Shown: positions 1-7,007 of the stretch, piece by piece
Numbering within the stretch: position 1 is the first letter of the stretch
How the letters are laid out: each line of letters opens with the position of its first letter
Assembly: GCA_035623615.1 (NCBI GenBank)
Contig: DASPTB010000126.1
Location: 1 to 12,324, forward strand
Length of the DNA: 12,324 nt
Direction of reading: 5' to 3'
From: DASPTB01 sp035623615
GTDB taxonomy: Bacteria > Actinomycetota > UBA4738
The notes under the pieces: generated by a model
What the model was told of the DNA's origin: nothing
What the model saw: the letters and a program-made list of their open reading frames with translations, nothing else
The model's database searches: none
Program-made: the position numbers and the translations under genes

Positions 1-620
1 GCAAGCCGCCGCTCGAGCGGTGCTTCCTCTTCCTGCGTGGACGATCTGGGCTCCCGCAGGTATCGGGCCAGCCAGATCCCGTACACCGTGATCATGAGCG
101 CGGCGCCGATCGCCGAGATCGCGACCCGGTGCGTGGCCGCCGGGTCGGCCGACCCGACCGACAGGCCCAGCAGGACGATCATGAACACGGCCAGGATCAA
201 GAGCGTCGTCGTGTCCTGCGGAAGCCTGGGGTGGAACCGCATGATCCCGTCGGGAGCGGCCCGGCACCCCGCCAGCAGCACGAGCCCCAGCACCAAAAGC
301 GCGTTCGCGAACAGCGACCCGAGGATGGAGGTCTCGGCGACGATCAGCTGCCCCGCGCGCAGGGCGAACAGCACCACGAACAGCTCGGGGAGGTTTCCCA
401 GCGTGGCCTGCATGACCCCGGTGATGGCGGGCCCGAAGCGGTCTCCGACGGACTCGGTGGCCACGGTGATGACCCAGGCCAGGCCCGCCAGCGCCACTGC
501 GCACAGCGCGAACGTGGCCACCTCCGGGGCGCCGGCCGAGGACGCAACCCCCGCCGCGACGGCCAGGGTGAAGACGAGCGCGACCCCCCAGCGCATCCCC
601 GCCGATCCCACGGCCCCCAT
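1..620 (-). CDS. Ca2+/cation:H+ antiporter (CaCA superfamily, CAX-like), N-terminal part, cut by window edge
   Basis: This is an inner-membrane exchanger of the CaCA superfamily, expected to export Ca2+ (or another cation) against H+. The reading frame is open for 206 codons from an ATG at 620 to the window edge, so the C-terminal half is missing; CAX antiporters are usually about 350-400 residues with two inverted alpha repeats. Visible features: a first hydrophobic segment at residues about 11-30, a second at 36-53, then the alpha-1 repeat at about 62-90 with the acidic signature ATLGNLPELFVVLFAL (Glu79 matches the GNATE/GNAAE glutamate of CAX proteins). Further membrane segments lie at 99-118, 138-156 and 166-186, followed by a charged loop rich in Glu and Arg at 188-206, typical of the central acidic loop. 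A GGGGA lies 2-6 bases before the ATG. A later in-frame ATG at 596 is an alternative start. The family is clear; the ion specificity is not visible. Confidence 0.85.
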   Translation of the reverse strand, partial: MGAVGSAGMRWGVALVFTLAVAAGVASSAGAPEVATFALCAVALAGLAWVITVATESVGDRFGPAITGVMQATLGNLPELFVVLFALRAGQLIVAETSILGSLFANALLVLGLVLLAGCRAAPDGIMRFHPRLPQDTTTLLILAVFMIVLLGLSVGSADPAATHRVAISAIGAALMITVYGIWLARYLREPRSSTQEEEAPLERRL

Positions 621-653
621 TGTCCCCGACCCTGGCGGGGCGCAGGCGCAGCT

Positions 654-673
654 TCCCCCTCCGGGGGATCCCC
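654..673. repeat. GC hairpin and nested palindrome in divergent intergenic region
   Basis: Six bases TCCCCC (654-659) pair with GGGGGA (663-668) around a three-base loop, and the right arm is also part of a perfect ten-base palindrome GGGGATCCCC (664-673). It lies in the 185-base gap between the divergent antiporter and M20 genes. It could be a cruciform or transcript hairpin or a protein site. No T-tract follows, so it is not a classical terminator. The rest of the gap shows no feature I can name. Confidence 0.4.
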
Positions 674-805
674 ACGAGATCCCGCAGAAGTGGCCCGTTC
701 GTGCCACGCCGCACGGGGTTCCATTGGTAGAGAATGTGACCCACGGCGGCCTGCCGGCCGTCCGCTCGCGTGGCGCGAGCCGGCCTTGTTGGTTGGGAGC
801 GGGGA

Positions 806-2152
806 GTGGCGGACACGACGGCGGAGGTCACCGATCTCCTCCAGCAACTGATTCGCAATCAGTGCGTGAACGACGGCCGCCCCGAGTCCGGGAACGAGGC
901 CGCCAACGCCGAGCTGCTCGCCTCCTACCTCGAGGGCGCCGGGCTCGAGACCGAGCGCTACGACTCCGCCCCCGGCCGCGCGAACCTGGTGGCGCGCATC
1001 GACGGCTCGGATCGGTCGGCGCCTTCGCTCGTCCTGCTCGCGCACACCGACGTCGTGCCGGTGAACGCCGACGGGTGGCAGCGCGATCCCTTCGGCGGTG
1101 AGCTCGTCGACGGCATCGTCTGGGGGCGCGGCGCCGTCGACATGCTGAACCTGACCGCTTCCATGGCAGTGGCGACGAAGCACCTGGCCGAGCGCGGGTT
1201 CCGACCGAAGGGCACGCTCGTCTACGCGGCGGTGGCCGACGAGGAAGCACTCGGGACGTACGGCGCCGAGTGGATGCTGCGCGAACACCCCGACGCCGTC
1301 CGCGCCGACTACGTCGTCACCGAGTCGGGGGGGTTCCTCATGCCGCTGCCGTCGACGACCGGCCCCAAGCTTCCCGTGTTCGTGGGCGAGAAGGGTGCGT
1401 ACTGGTGCACGCTCCGCGTCAAGGGAACGCCGGGGCATGCGTCCATGCCGTTTCGCACCGACAACGCGCTCGTCAAGGCCGCGCAGGTGGTGACCGCACT
1501 CGCGTCGTTGGACGCGGAGGTCCGCCTGGACGAGACGTGGACGCGGTTCGTCCGCGACTACGACCTTCCGCCGGACCTGGCCGAGGCGCTGGGGACGCCC
1601 GACGGTCTGGCGCGGTACCTGAACGCCGCGGAAGGGGACGGAATCGGCCTCGCGCGCGAGATCCACGCGATGACGCGGACGACCTTCGCGCCGACGATTG
1701 CGCACGGAGGCGTCAAGACGAACGTGATCCCCGATTCCGTGGAGATGCAGGTCGACGTCCGCACCGTGCCGGGCGACGACGCCGACGCGGTCCGCACGAG
1801 GATTCTGGACGCGATCGGACCGCTCGCCCCAGACGTCGAGATCCTCGTCGACAGCGACGACCCCCCCAACACCTCGCCGCTCGACACGCCGCTGTGGGAG
1901 TCGCTGCAGCGCGTCAGCGAGCGCCTCGTCCCCGGCTCGCGGCTCGTGCCGCTGACGACGTCGGGCGCCACCGACGCGCGCTTCTACCGCGCGATCGGGG
2001 CGACCGCGTACGGTTACGGGCTGTTCAGCGATCGCCTCTCGTACTCGGACTACATGACGATGTTCCACGGCAACGACGAGCGTGTGGACCAGGAATCGCT
2101 GCGGCTCTCCACCGACCTGTGGGAAGCCGTCGCGGAGGACGTCCTGGGCTGA
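806..2152 (+). CDS. M20 family metallopeptidase / amidohydrolase (ArgE/DapE/carboxypeptidase G2-like)
   Basis: A cytoplasmic di-zinc hydrolase of the M20 family, which cleaves peptide or amide bonds of small N-acyl amino acids, dipeptides or related compounds. The expected metal ligands and catalytic residues are all present: HTD (His80, Asp82), Asp112 in GRGAVDM, the catalytic base Glu146 with Glu147 in ADEEALG, Glu173 in VTESGG and His421 in MFHGNDERV. The lid/dimerisation domain spans about residues 185-300, with the family motif KGTPGHASMP. Length is 448 residues, normal for the family. I chose the GTG at 806 because GGGAG (795-799) lies six bases before it; the longer GTG start at 770 adds 12 residues without a binding site. 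There is no signal peptide. It is the first gene of a same-strand run with the c-di-GMP enzyme. The substrate cannot be read from sequence; acetylornithine or succinyl-diaminopimelate use is not supported by the neighbours. Confidence 0.9.
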   Translation: MADTTAEVTDLLQQLIRNQCVNDGRPESGNEAANAELLASYLEGAGLETERYDSAPGRANLVARIDGSDRSAPSLVLLAHTDVVPVNADGWQRDPFGGELVDGIVWGRGAVDMLNLTASMAVATKHLAERGFRPKGTLVYAAVADEEALGTYGAEWMLREHPDAVRADYVVTESGGFLMPLPSTTGPKLPVFVGEKGAYWCTLRVKGTPGHASMPFRTDNALVKAAQVVTALASLDAEVRLDETWTRFVRDYDLPPDLAEALGTPDGLARYLNAAEGDGIGLAREIHAMTRTTFAPTIAHGGVKTNVIPDSVEMQVDVRTVPGDDADAVRTRILDAIGPLAPDVEILVDSDDPPNTSPLDTPLWESLQRVSERLVPGSRLVPLTTSGATDARFYRAIGATAYGYGLFSDRLSYSDYMTMFHGNDERVDQESLRLSTDLWEAVAEDVLG

Positions 2153-2168
2153 CGAGCCCGCCTCGAAC

Positions 2169-2184
2169 AGGAGACCCCGAGATC
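2169..2184 (+). promoter_or_regulatory. Strong Shine-Dalgarno spaced for an ATC codon upstream of the c-di-GMP enzyme
   Basis: AGGAGA at 2169-2174 is followed after seven bases by an ATC codon (2182-2184). That codon is in frame with the PAS-GGDEF-EAL gene and lies 33 codons upstream of its first ATG (2281). There is no ATG, GTG or TTG in this frame between 2152 and 2281, and the ATG at 2281 has no convincing binding site. This is the only good ribosome binding site in the gap and may direct initiation at a rare ATC codon. Confidence 0.45.
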
Positions 2185-2280
2185 ACATTCCTTCCCCAAT
2201 CCGGTCCTGCCGGCCGCGGCCCCGCCGGCCTGGACATCTTCGGCGGCGCGGCGCTGCACGACCCGACGCGCCGCCGGGCG

Positions 2281-4560
2281 ATGGGCAGGCTCGCAGGCGT
2301 CCTTTTCGCCGCGTCCGGCGTCGTGACGCTCGCCTCGGTGGCGATCCCCGCGCCCGCCATGAACCGCGTGGGCGTCGTCTCCATCGCGGCGATCGCGCTC
2401 GGCAGCGGCACCGCCGCCTGGTTCCTCCCGTGGGAACGGTGGCCCTGGTGGACGCTGCTGTTCGTCCCCCCGGTCGCGTTCACGCTCATCGGGTTCGGAA
2501 GCCTGTTCGCCGGCGGGAACACGTGGGACTACGGGCTCTTCTACGTCGTCGCCTTCGTGTGGATCGGCATCGCGCTCCCGCCGCTGCTGCCGACCTGGTA
2601 CTCGCCGCTGGCGGCCGTCGCCTACGTGCTCCCGATCCTCTACCTGCCCGTCGACAACGGGCAGGGACTGGCCACGACGGTGGTCGTCATTCCGTTGTGC
2701 GTGCTCGTCGGAGAGACGCTCGCCCGGTTCCGGGACCGCCTGTCGCGCACGGAGGCGAGCCAGGCCGTGCTGCGGACCGCGTTCGAGAACGAACAGGGCG
2801 CCGTCCGCAACCTGCGGGCGCTCGAGCGGCATCTTCGCGACGCGGAGGAGCGCTACCGCACGCTCGTCGAGCGGATCCCCGCCGTCACCTACATCGACGC
2901 CCTGGACGACGCGAGCACCACGCTCTACATCAGCCCGCAGGTGGGGCCGCTGCTCGGCTACACCCCCGAGGAATGGCTCGCCGAGCCGCGCCTGTGGGAG
3001 CGGCTGCTGCACCCCGACGACCGCGAGCGGATCCTCACGGAGCACCTTCGGACCAACGAGGTCGGCGAGACGTACCACGCCGAGTACCGACTCGTCGCCC
3101 GCAACGGCCGTGTGCTGTGGGTACAGGACGAGGCGACACTCGTGCGCGACGGGACGGGGCACCCGCGCTTCTGGCAAGGCGTCATGGTCGACGTCACCGA
3201 CCGCAAGCGCGCGCAGGAGCAGGTGGCGTTCCTCGCGTACCACGACAAGCTCACCGGACTCCCCAACCTCGCCATGTTCGAGGAACACTTGAACGTCGCC
3301 CTGGCGCGCGCCCGGCGGCGCGGCCTGGGCGTAGCGGTGCTGTACGTCGACTTCGACAAGTTCAAGCTCGTGAACGACACGCTCGGCCACGCGGCCGGGG
3401 ACGAACTGCTCCGCGGCACCGTCGAACGGCTGCGCGAGGCGACGCGCGACACCGACCTGGTGGCGCGCCTCGGTGGCGACGAGTTCCTGATCCTGCTCGC
3501 CGACCTCGAGGGGCCGGGCGAGGCCGGCAACGCGCTCCTGCTCGCCGAGCTCGTCGCGGCCCGCATCCACGAAACGCTCCAGCGTCCGTTTCACCTGGGC
3601 GACACCGAGTTCTATATCTCCGCCTCGATCGGGATCAGCGTGTTCCCGCTGGACGCGTTCGAAGCGAAGACGCTCGTCAAGAACGCCGACCAGGCCATGT
3701 ACCGCAGCAAGAAGACGTCGGCCGGCAGCTACAGCGTCTTCGCGCGCGACATGACCGACGCGGTCAACACGCCGAACCTGGCGACGAAGCTCCGCCAGGC
3801 GGTCGCCGAGCGGCAATGGGCGCTGCGCTACCAGCCGATCGTCGACCTGATGAGGGGGCACGTCATCGGCGTCGAAGCGCTCCTGCGCTGGGATCACCCC
3901 GAGATGGGTCTCGTCGAGCCGACGGTCTTCGTCCCGATCGTCGAGGAGCTCGGCCTGATCGGAACGGTCAGCGACTGGGTCCTCGAGGAGCTGGCGCGGC
4001 AGGTGTCGGCCTGGCGCGACGAGGGCGTCCACCTGAACGTGGGCTTCAACCTCTCCCCTCGCGGCCTGTGGCACCCGGACCTGGGCTCCAAGCTCATCCA
4101 ACTGATGGAGTCGATGGAGCCGAACACCGGGGGCATCACGGTGGAGATCACCGAGTCGGCCCTCGAAGCGGACCCCGAGCGCGCGCAACAGATTCTCGTC
4201 GGGCTCCACGAGCAGGGCCTGGCGATCGCGCTCGACGACTTCGGTACGGGCTACTCGTCGCTGTCACGGCTGCGCTCGCTCCCGATCGAGGTGTTGAAGA
4301 TCGACCGGTCCTTCATCGCGGACGTCGAGAGCGACCGCGGCGCCCGAAGCGTGGTGCGGGCGCTCATCCAGCTGGCGCACAGCCTCGGCATGATCCCGCT
4401 GGCCGAGGGCGTCGAGACGCAAGGTCAACTCGAGTACCTGGCCGAGCGTGGCTGCACCCTCGGCCAGGGGTTCTACTTCGGCCGGCCGGTCCCTCCGGAC
4501 GAGATCACGGTCGACCTGCTCGACCGGCCGCTGCGCGGTGTCGGGGGCGCCGCCCGGTAG
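2281..4560 (+). CDS. Membrane-anchored PAS-GGDEF-EAL protein (diguanylate cyclase / c-di-GMP phosphodiesterase)
   Basis: A bifunctional-type cyclic-di-GMP enzyme at the membrane. Counted from the ATG at 2281 (759 residues): six predicted membrane helices in residues 3-147, a charged, probably coiled-coil linker at 150-190, a PAS domain (PAS_3-like, with LGYTPEEW and LHPDDRE) at 191-307, a GGDEF domain at about 314-490 and an EAL domain at about 508-745. The cyclase motif GGDEF is intact (398-402), with a product-inhibition I-site RDTD at 389-392, the usual five residues before it. The EAL domain keeps Glu532 (EAL), Asn590, Glu622 (EITES), Asp652-Asp653 (DDFGTG), Lys673 (LKID), Glu709 (AEGVET) and Gln729, so both halves look catalytically competent. 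The N-terminal membrane domain is not one I recognise. The start is uncertain: the frame is open upstream, a GTG at 2119 would overlap the M20 gene, and a good Shine-Dalgarno points at ATC 2182. The short distance from the M20 stop suggests one transcript. Confidence 0.95.
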   Translation: MGRLAGVLFAASGVVTLASVAIPAPAMNRVGVVSIAAIALGSGTAAWFLPWERWPWWTLLFVPPVAFTLIGFGSLFAGGNTWDYGLFYVVAFVWIGIALPPLLPTWYSPLAAVAYVLPILYLPVDNGQGLATTVVVIPLCVLVGETLARFRDRLSRTEASQAVLRTAFENEQGAVRNLRALERHLRDAEERYRTLVERIPAVTYIDALDDASTTLYISPQVGPLLGYTPEEWLAEPRLWERLLHPDDRERILTEHLRTNEVGETYHAEYRLVARNGRVLWVQDEATLVRDGTGHPRFWQGVMVDVTDRKRAQEQVAFLAYHDKLTGLPNLAMFEEHLNVALARARRRGLGVAVLYVDFDKFKLVNDTLGHAAGDELLRGTVERLREATRDTDLVARLGGDEFLILLADLEGPGEAGNALLLAELVAARIHETLQRPFHLGDTEFYISASIGISVFPLDAFEAKTLVKNADQAMYRSKKTSAGSYSVFARDMTDAVNTPNLATKLRQAVAERQWALRYQPIVDLMRGHVIGVEALLRWDHPEMGLVEPTVFVPIVEELGLIGTVSDWVLEELARQVSAWRDEGVHLNVGFNLSPRGLWHPDLGSKLIQLMESMEPNTGGITVEITESALEADPERAQQILVGLHEQGLAIALDDFGTGYSSLSRLRSLPIEVLKIDRSFIADVESDRGARSVVRALIQLAHSLGMIPLAEGVETQGQLEYLAERGCTLGQGFYFGRPVPPDEITVDLLDRPLRGVGGAAR

Positions 4561-4570
4561 GGCGTCGTAT

Positions 4571-4610
4571 TACGATCCCGTGAGGGGCGGGCGGGCGCCC
4601 CCCGGGAGGG
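4571..4610 (+). promoter_or_regulatory. Possible -10, hairpin and ribosome binding site before the NCS1 permease
   Basis: The 58-base gap holds TACGAT (4571-4576, four of six matches to TATAAT, no clear -35). It is followed by a six-base-pair GC hairpin, GGGGCG (4584-4589) with CGCCCC (4596-4601), and then a strong GGGAGGG ribosome binding site (4604-4610), eight bases before the ATG. The binding site is clear. The promoter is weak evidence, and the hairpin sits close enough to the binding site to affect translation if it forms. I see no known riboswitch fold. Confidence 0.35.
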
Positions 4611-4618
4611 ATCGTCAC

Positions 4619-6130
4619 ATGGGGGCCGAGACTACGGCACCGCCGGCGCAGCCGGAGAGCGACAAGGTCTGGAGCATCGAGACCCACGGGATCGACCCGA
4701 TCCCCGAGTCGGATCGCCACGGCCGACCCTTCGACATGTTCTGGATCTGGTGCGCCGCCAACATCAGCATCCTCGGAATCGCGTACGGGACCTACCTCGT
4801 CTCGTTCTACAGCCTCGATTTCCCGCAGTCGATCCTCGCCGGGATCGTCGGAACGATCGTGTCCTTCCTGCTGGTGGGGTGGATCAGCCTGGCCGGGATG
4901 CTCGGCAGCGCGCCCACGCTGGTCTTGTCGCGCGCCGCGTTCGGCTACTACGGCAACGCGATCGTCAACGCCATCAGCTACATCTCGCTGGTCGGGTGGG
5001 AAACCGTGCTCGTCGCGCTCGCGACCTTCGCGGCCGAGGCGGTCCTGAACCGCATCGGCATTCCGCAGGGCAACGTCACACTGGCGGTCTGCTTCGTGGT
5101 GATCGCCGCGGCGACGATCGCGATCGGCCTGCTCGGACACGCGACGATCCTCAAGCTCGCGACGTGGTTCACGTGGGCGTTCGCCGTCCTCACGGTCGTC
5201 TTCGTGGCGCTCGAGTGGTCGCACCTGAACTGGTCCAAGGTCACCCACCTGCCGTCAGGAACAGCGATCGACTTCATCGGCGGCACGTCGGTGATCATGG
5301 CAGGGCTGGGCATCGGGTGGGTGAACGCGGCAGCCGACTACAGCCGCTACCTCCCGCGGTCGTCGAGCCGCGGCGGCGTCGTGTGGTGGACCACGTTCGG
5401 CGCGAGCATCGCCCCGATTCTGCTGATCATCTTCGGGGCACTGCTCGCCGCCAACCACCCGAACCTCGCCTTGTCGAGCAACCCGATCGGCGACCTCGGG
5501 CGGGACATGCCGACGTGGTTCCTCGTGCCGTACCTGCTGGTCGCCGTGGGCGGCCTGATCGCCGGCGCGATGCTCGACATCTACTCCTCGGGGCTGAACC
5601 TGCTGGCGCTGGGCGTGCCGCTTCCCCGGTATCAGTCCGTCGTGATCGACGGAACGATCATGGTGATCGGCAACATCTACATCCTGTTCATCGCGAAGAA
5701 CTTCTTCTCCCCGTTCGAAGGCTTCCTCATCACGCTCGGAGTTCTGCTCGCGGCTTGGTCCGCGATCTTCCTCGCCGACATGCTGCTGTACCGGCGGAAG
5801 GCCGGCTACAGCGAGGCCGATCTGTACACGCCGAACGGCCGCTACGGCGCGGTGAATCCGGCGGGGCTCATCTCGTTCGTCGTGGCCGCCGTCGTCGGAC
5901 TCGGTCTGGTCACCTCGACCGCCGCCGTGTTCAGTTGGACGGGCTACCTCCTCCAGTTCCTTCCCGGTGGCCGGAACAACCCCCGGACGGGCCTGGCGGC
6001 GAGCTTCGCGGGCTCGAGCATCGGACTGTTGATCGCGTTCGTCATCGCGGGCGTGCTGTACCTGGTGCTGGCCCCGCTGCTCGGCGAGCGGCGGACGACC
6101 GAACCCGCACCCGCCGCGTCGACCGCATGA
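4619..6130 (+). CDS. NCS1 family permease (purine/cytosine-permease type)
   Basis: A cation-coupled inner-membrane importer of the nucleobase-cation-symport-1 family, whose members carry cytosine, purines, uracil, allantoin, hydantoins or related vitamins. The protein has 503 residues and about 12 hydrophobic segments: roughly 40-62, 70-95, 115-140, 153-173, 180-199, 218-237, 258-279, 299-320, 340-360, 365-390, 414-436 and 464-487. Family signatures are the N-terminal DMFWIWCAANIS (39-50), the AADYSRYLP motif (238-246) and SSGLNLLALGVPLPRYQS (323-340), which resemble the fungal-type Fcy2/purine-cytosine branch more than the allantoin branch. The soluble N-terminus before residue 38 is polar and has no signal peptide. 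GGGAGGG eight bases upstream fixes the ATG. The stop overlaps the start of the isochorismatase-fold gene by four bases (ATGA), so transport and hydrolysis are probably coupled. The substrate cannot be deduced. Confidence 0.9.
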   Translation: MGAETTAPPAQPESDKVWSIETHGIDPIPESDRHGRPFDMFWIWCAANISILGIAYGTYLVSFYSLDFPQSILAGIVGTIVSFLLVGWISLAGMLGSAPTLVLSRAAFGYYGNAIVNAISYISLVGWETVLVALATFAAEAVLNRIGIPQGNVTLAVCFVVIAAATIAIGLLGHATILKLATWFTWAFAVLTVVFVALEWSHLNWSKVTHLPSGTAIDFIGGTSVIMAGLGIGWVNAAADYSRYLPRSSSRGGVVWWTTFGASIAPILLIIFGALLAANHPNLALSSNPIGDLGRDMPTWFLVPYLLVAVGGLIAGAMLDIYSSGLNLLALGVPLPRYQSVVIDGTIMVIGNIYILFIAKNFFSPFEGFLITLGVLLAAWSAIFLADMLLYRRKAGYSEADLYTPNGRYGAVNPAGLISFVVAAVVGLGLVTSTAAVFSWTGYLLQFLPGGRNNPRTGLAASFAGSSIGLLIAFVIAGVLYLVLAPLLGERRTTEPAPAASTA

Positions 6131-6702
6131 GCGCTCCGGCGGGCGACGGTCCGTTGCTGGTCGTCGTCGACATGCAGGAGGTGTTCGCAGACGGTCCCTG
6201 GGGAACGCCGGGGTTCCACGACCTGGTGCCGAGGGTCCAACGCCTTGTCGAGCGCTTCGGCGACCGCGTGTGCTTCACGCGCTTCCTCGTGCCCGAGCAT
6301 CCCATGGGGGCGTGGGCCGACTACTACGCCGACTGGGAGTTCGTGACCAAGCCCGAGGCTCGGCCGCTGCTCGAGCTCGTCGAGCCGTTCGCGTCGAACC
6401 GGCGAGCCTCGCGCGTCGAGGCGACCACGTTCGGCAAGTGGGGGCCGGAGCTCGAGGCGCTCGCCGGTCCGGCGCGCACCCTGGTCGTCTGCGGCGTCGC
6501 CACCGATTGCTGCGTGATCTCGACCGTCCTCGGCGCCGTCGACGGCGGCATCCACGTCCGGCTGGTCGCCGACGCCTGCGCGGGGATCAGCGCGGAGGCG
6601 CACGAGCGGGCGGTGGCGATCATGGCCGGGTACCCGCCGCAGGTGTCGGTGACCTCGGTGGACGAGGAGCTCGCACGACGGACGGCGACGGCCGCTCGCT
6701 GA
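6127..6702 (+). CDS. Isochorismatase-fold cysteine hydrolase with Arg in place of the catalytic Lys
   Basis: A 191-residue soluble hydrolase of the isochorismatase-like superfamily, which includes nicotinamidases, N-carbamoylsarcosine amidases, ureidoacrylate and biuret hydrolases, normally with an Asp-Lys-Cys triad. Asp15 in LLVVVDMQ and Cys129 in GVATDCCVISTVLGA occupy the usual places, and the GVAT turn ahead of the nucleophile is typical (Cys128 beside it is extra). In the segment that usually reads K-x-x-x-(S/T)-x-F, this protein has RVEATTF, so Arg96 stands where the general-base Lys is expected; Lys104 is eight residues away. The ATG overlaps the permease stop (ATGA), indicating translational coupling. 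The pairing suggests hydrolysis of an imported amide, ureide or nucleobase-derived compound, or of a downstream ring-opening product. The exact reaction is unknown, and the Lys replacement makes activity itself uncertain. Confidence 0.88.
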   Translation: MSAPAGDGPLLVVVDMQEVFADGPWGTPGFHDLVPRVQRLVERFGDRVCFTRFLVPEHPMGAWADYYADWEFVTKPEARPLLELVEPFASNRRASRVEATTFGKWGPELEALAGPARTLVVCGVATDCCVISTVLGAVDGGIHVRLVADACAGISAEAHERAVAIMAGYPPQVSVTSVDEELARRTATAAR

Positions 6703-6750
6703 AGGAGAAGGGTCGGAGCCAGGCTGCGATCGACCACCGCCTTCCGGCGT

Positions 6751-6777
6751 ACGGCGCGATCTCGCCCGTCGGACTTT
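6751..6777 (+). terminator. Weak candidate terminator hairpin after the hydrolase gene
   Basis: In the 139-base gap after 6702, ACGGCG (6751-6756) can pair with CGCCCGT (6763-6769, one bulged C) around a six-base loop, and TTT follows a few bases later. The stem is short and the T-run minimal. It is the best terminator-like element before the next small gene but is low confidence. Confidence 0.22.
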
Positions 6778-6806
6778 GGTCGTAGGAAGTCGCGGCCGAA
6801 GGGCCG

Positions 6807-6835
6807 TGGACTCGCCCTCTCGCTGGCCTCACGAT
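6807..6835 (+). promoter_or_regulatory. Candidate promoter for the small membrane protein
   Basis: TGGACT (6807-6812, four of six to TTGACA) and CACGAT (6830-6835, three of six to TATAAT) are separated by exactly 17 bases, and the -10 ends six bases before the ATG at 6842. This placing would start the transcript at or very near the ATG. Individually the hexamers are weak. Confidence 0.35.
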
Positions 6836-6841
6836 GGGAGC

Positions 6842-6985
6842 ATGTCCATCCGAGGCAAGGACGCACAGGAAACCCGCTTCCGCCGGCGAATCTGGTGGCA
6901 AGCGAACCGCGACTGGATCGGCGTGCTGATGACGCTCTCCGTGATCGGCGGAGCCTTCCTTCTCATCGCGCGCACCTTCGGCTGA
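6842..6985 (+). CDS. Small single-pass membrane protein (47 residues), unknown function
   Basis: A short reading frame encoding a basic, aromatic N-terminal half (RFRRRIWWQANRDW, about residues 12-25) and one hydrophobic helix at about 26-44, ending ARTFG. The arrangement suggests an inner-membrane protein with the Arg-rich end in the cytoplasm by the positive-inside rule. I do not recognise a family. I chose the ATG at 6842: GGGAG ends one base before it, which is too close for a normal binding site, and a promoter-like pair upstream fits leaderless initiation. A TTG at 6776 would lengthen it by 22 low-complexity basic residues and is less likely. The gene converges on the DUF2993 gene with a 22-base gap. 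Confidence 0.5.
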   Translation: MSIRGKDAQETRFRRRIWWQANRDWIGVLMTLSVIGGAFLLIARTFG

Positions 6986-7007
6986 ACACCCCAACGGCGA
7001 GTCGCTT

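Noticed and set aside
344..2068. Long minus-strand open frame opposite the M20 gene
   Set aside because: It lies antisense to a clear M20 gene and its translation is Arg-, Val- and Gly-rich low complexity without motifs. It is a third-codon-position GC artefact.
1270..2280. Upstream extension of the c-di-GMP gene frame through the M20 gene
   Set aside because: The frame is open but the translation is Arg- and Pro-rich and overlaps a well-supported M20 gene. Only the last 33 codons before 2281 (from ATC 2182) are plausible protein.
2050..4209. 719-residue minus-strand open frame opposite the c-di-GMP gene
   Set aside because: It mirrors the codon structure of the GGDEF-EAL gene and contains no recognisable domain. 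Long antisense frames are expected at this GC content.
6703..6708. AGGAGA directly after the hydrolase stop codon
   Set aside because: It resembles a ribosome binding site, but no ATG, GTG or TTG follows at 5-12 bases, so it is probably a chance match.
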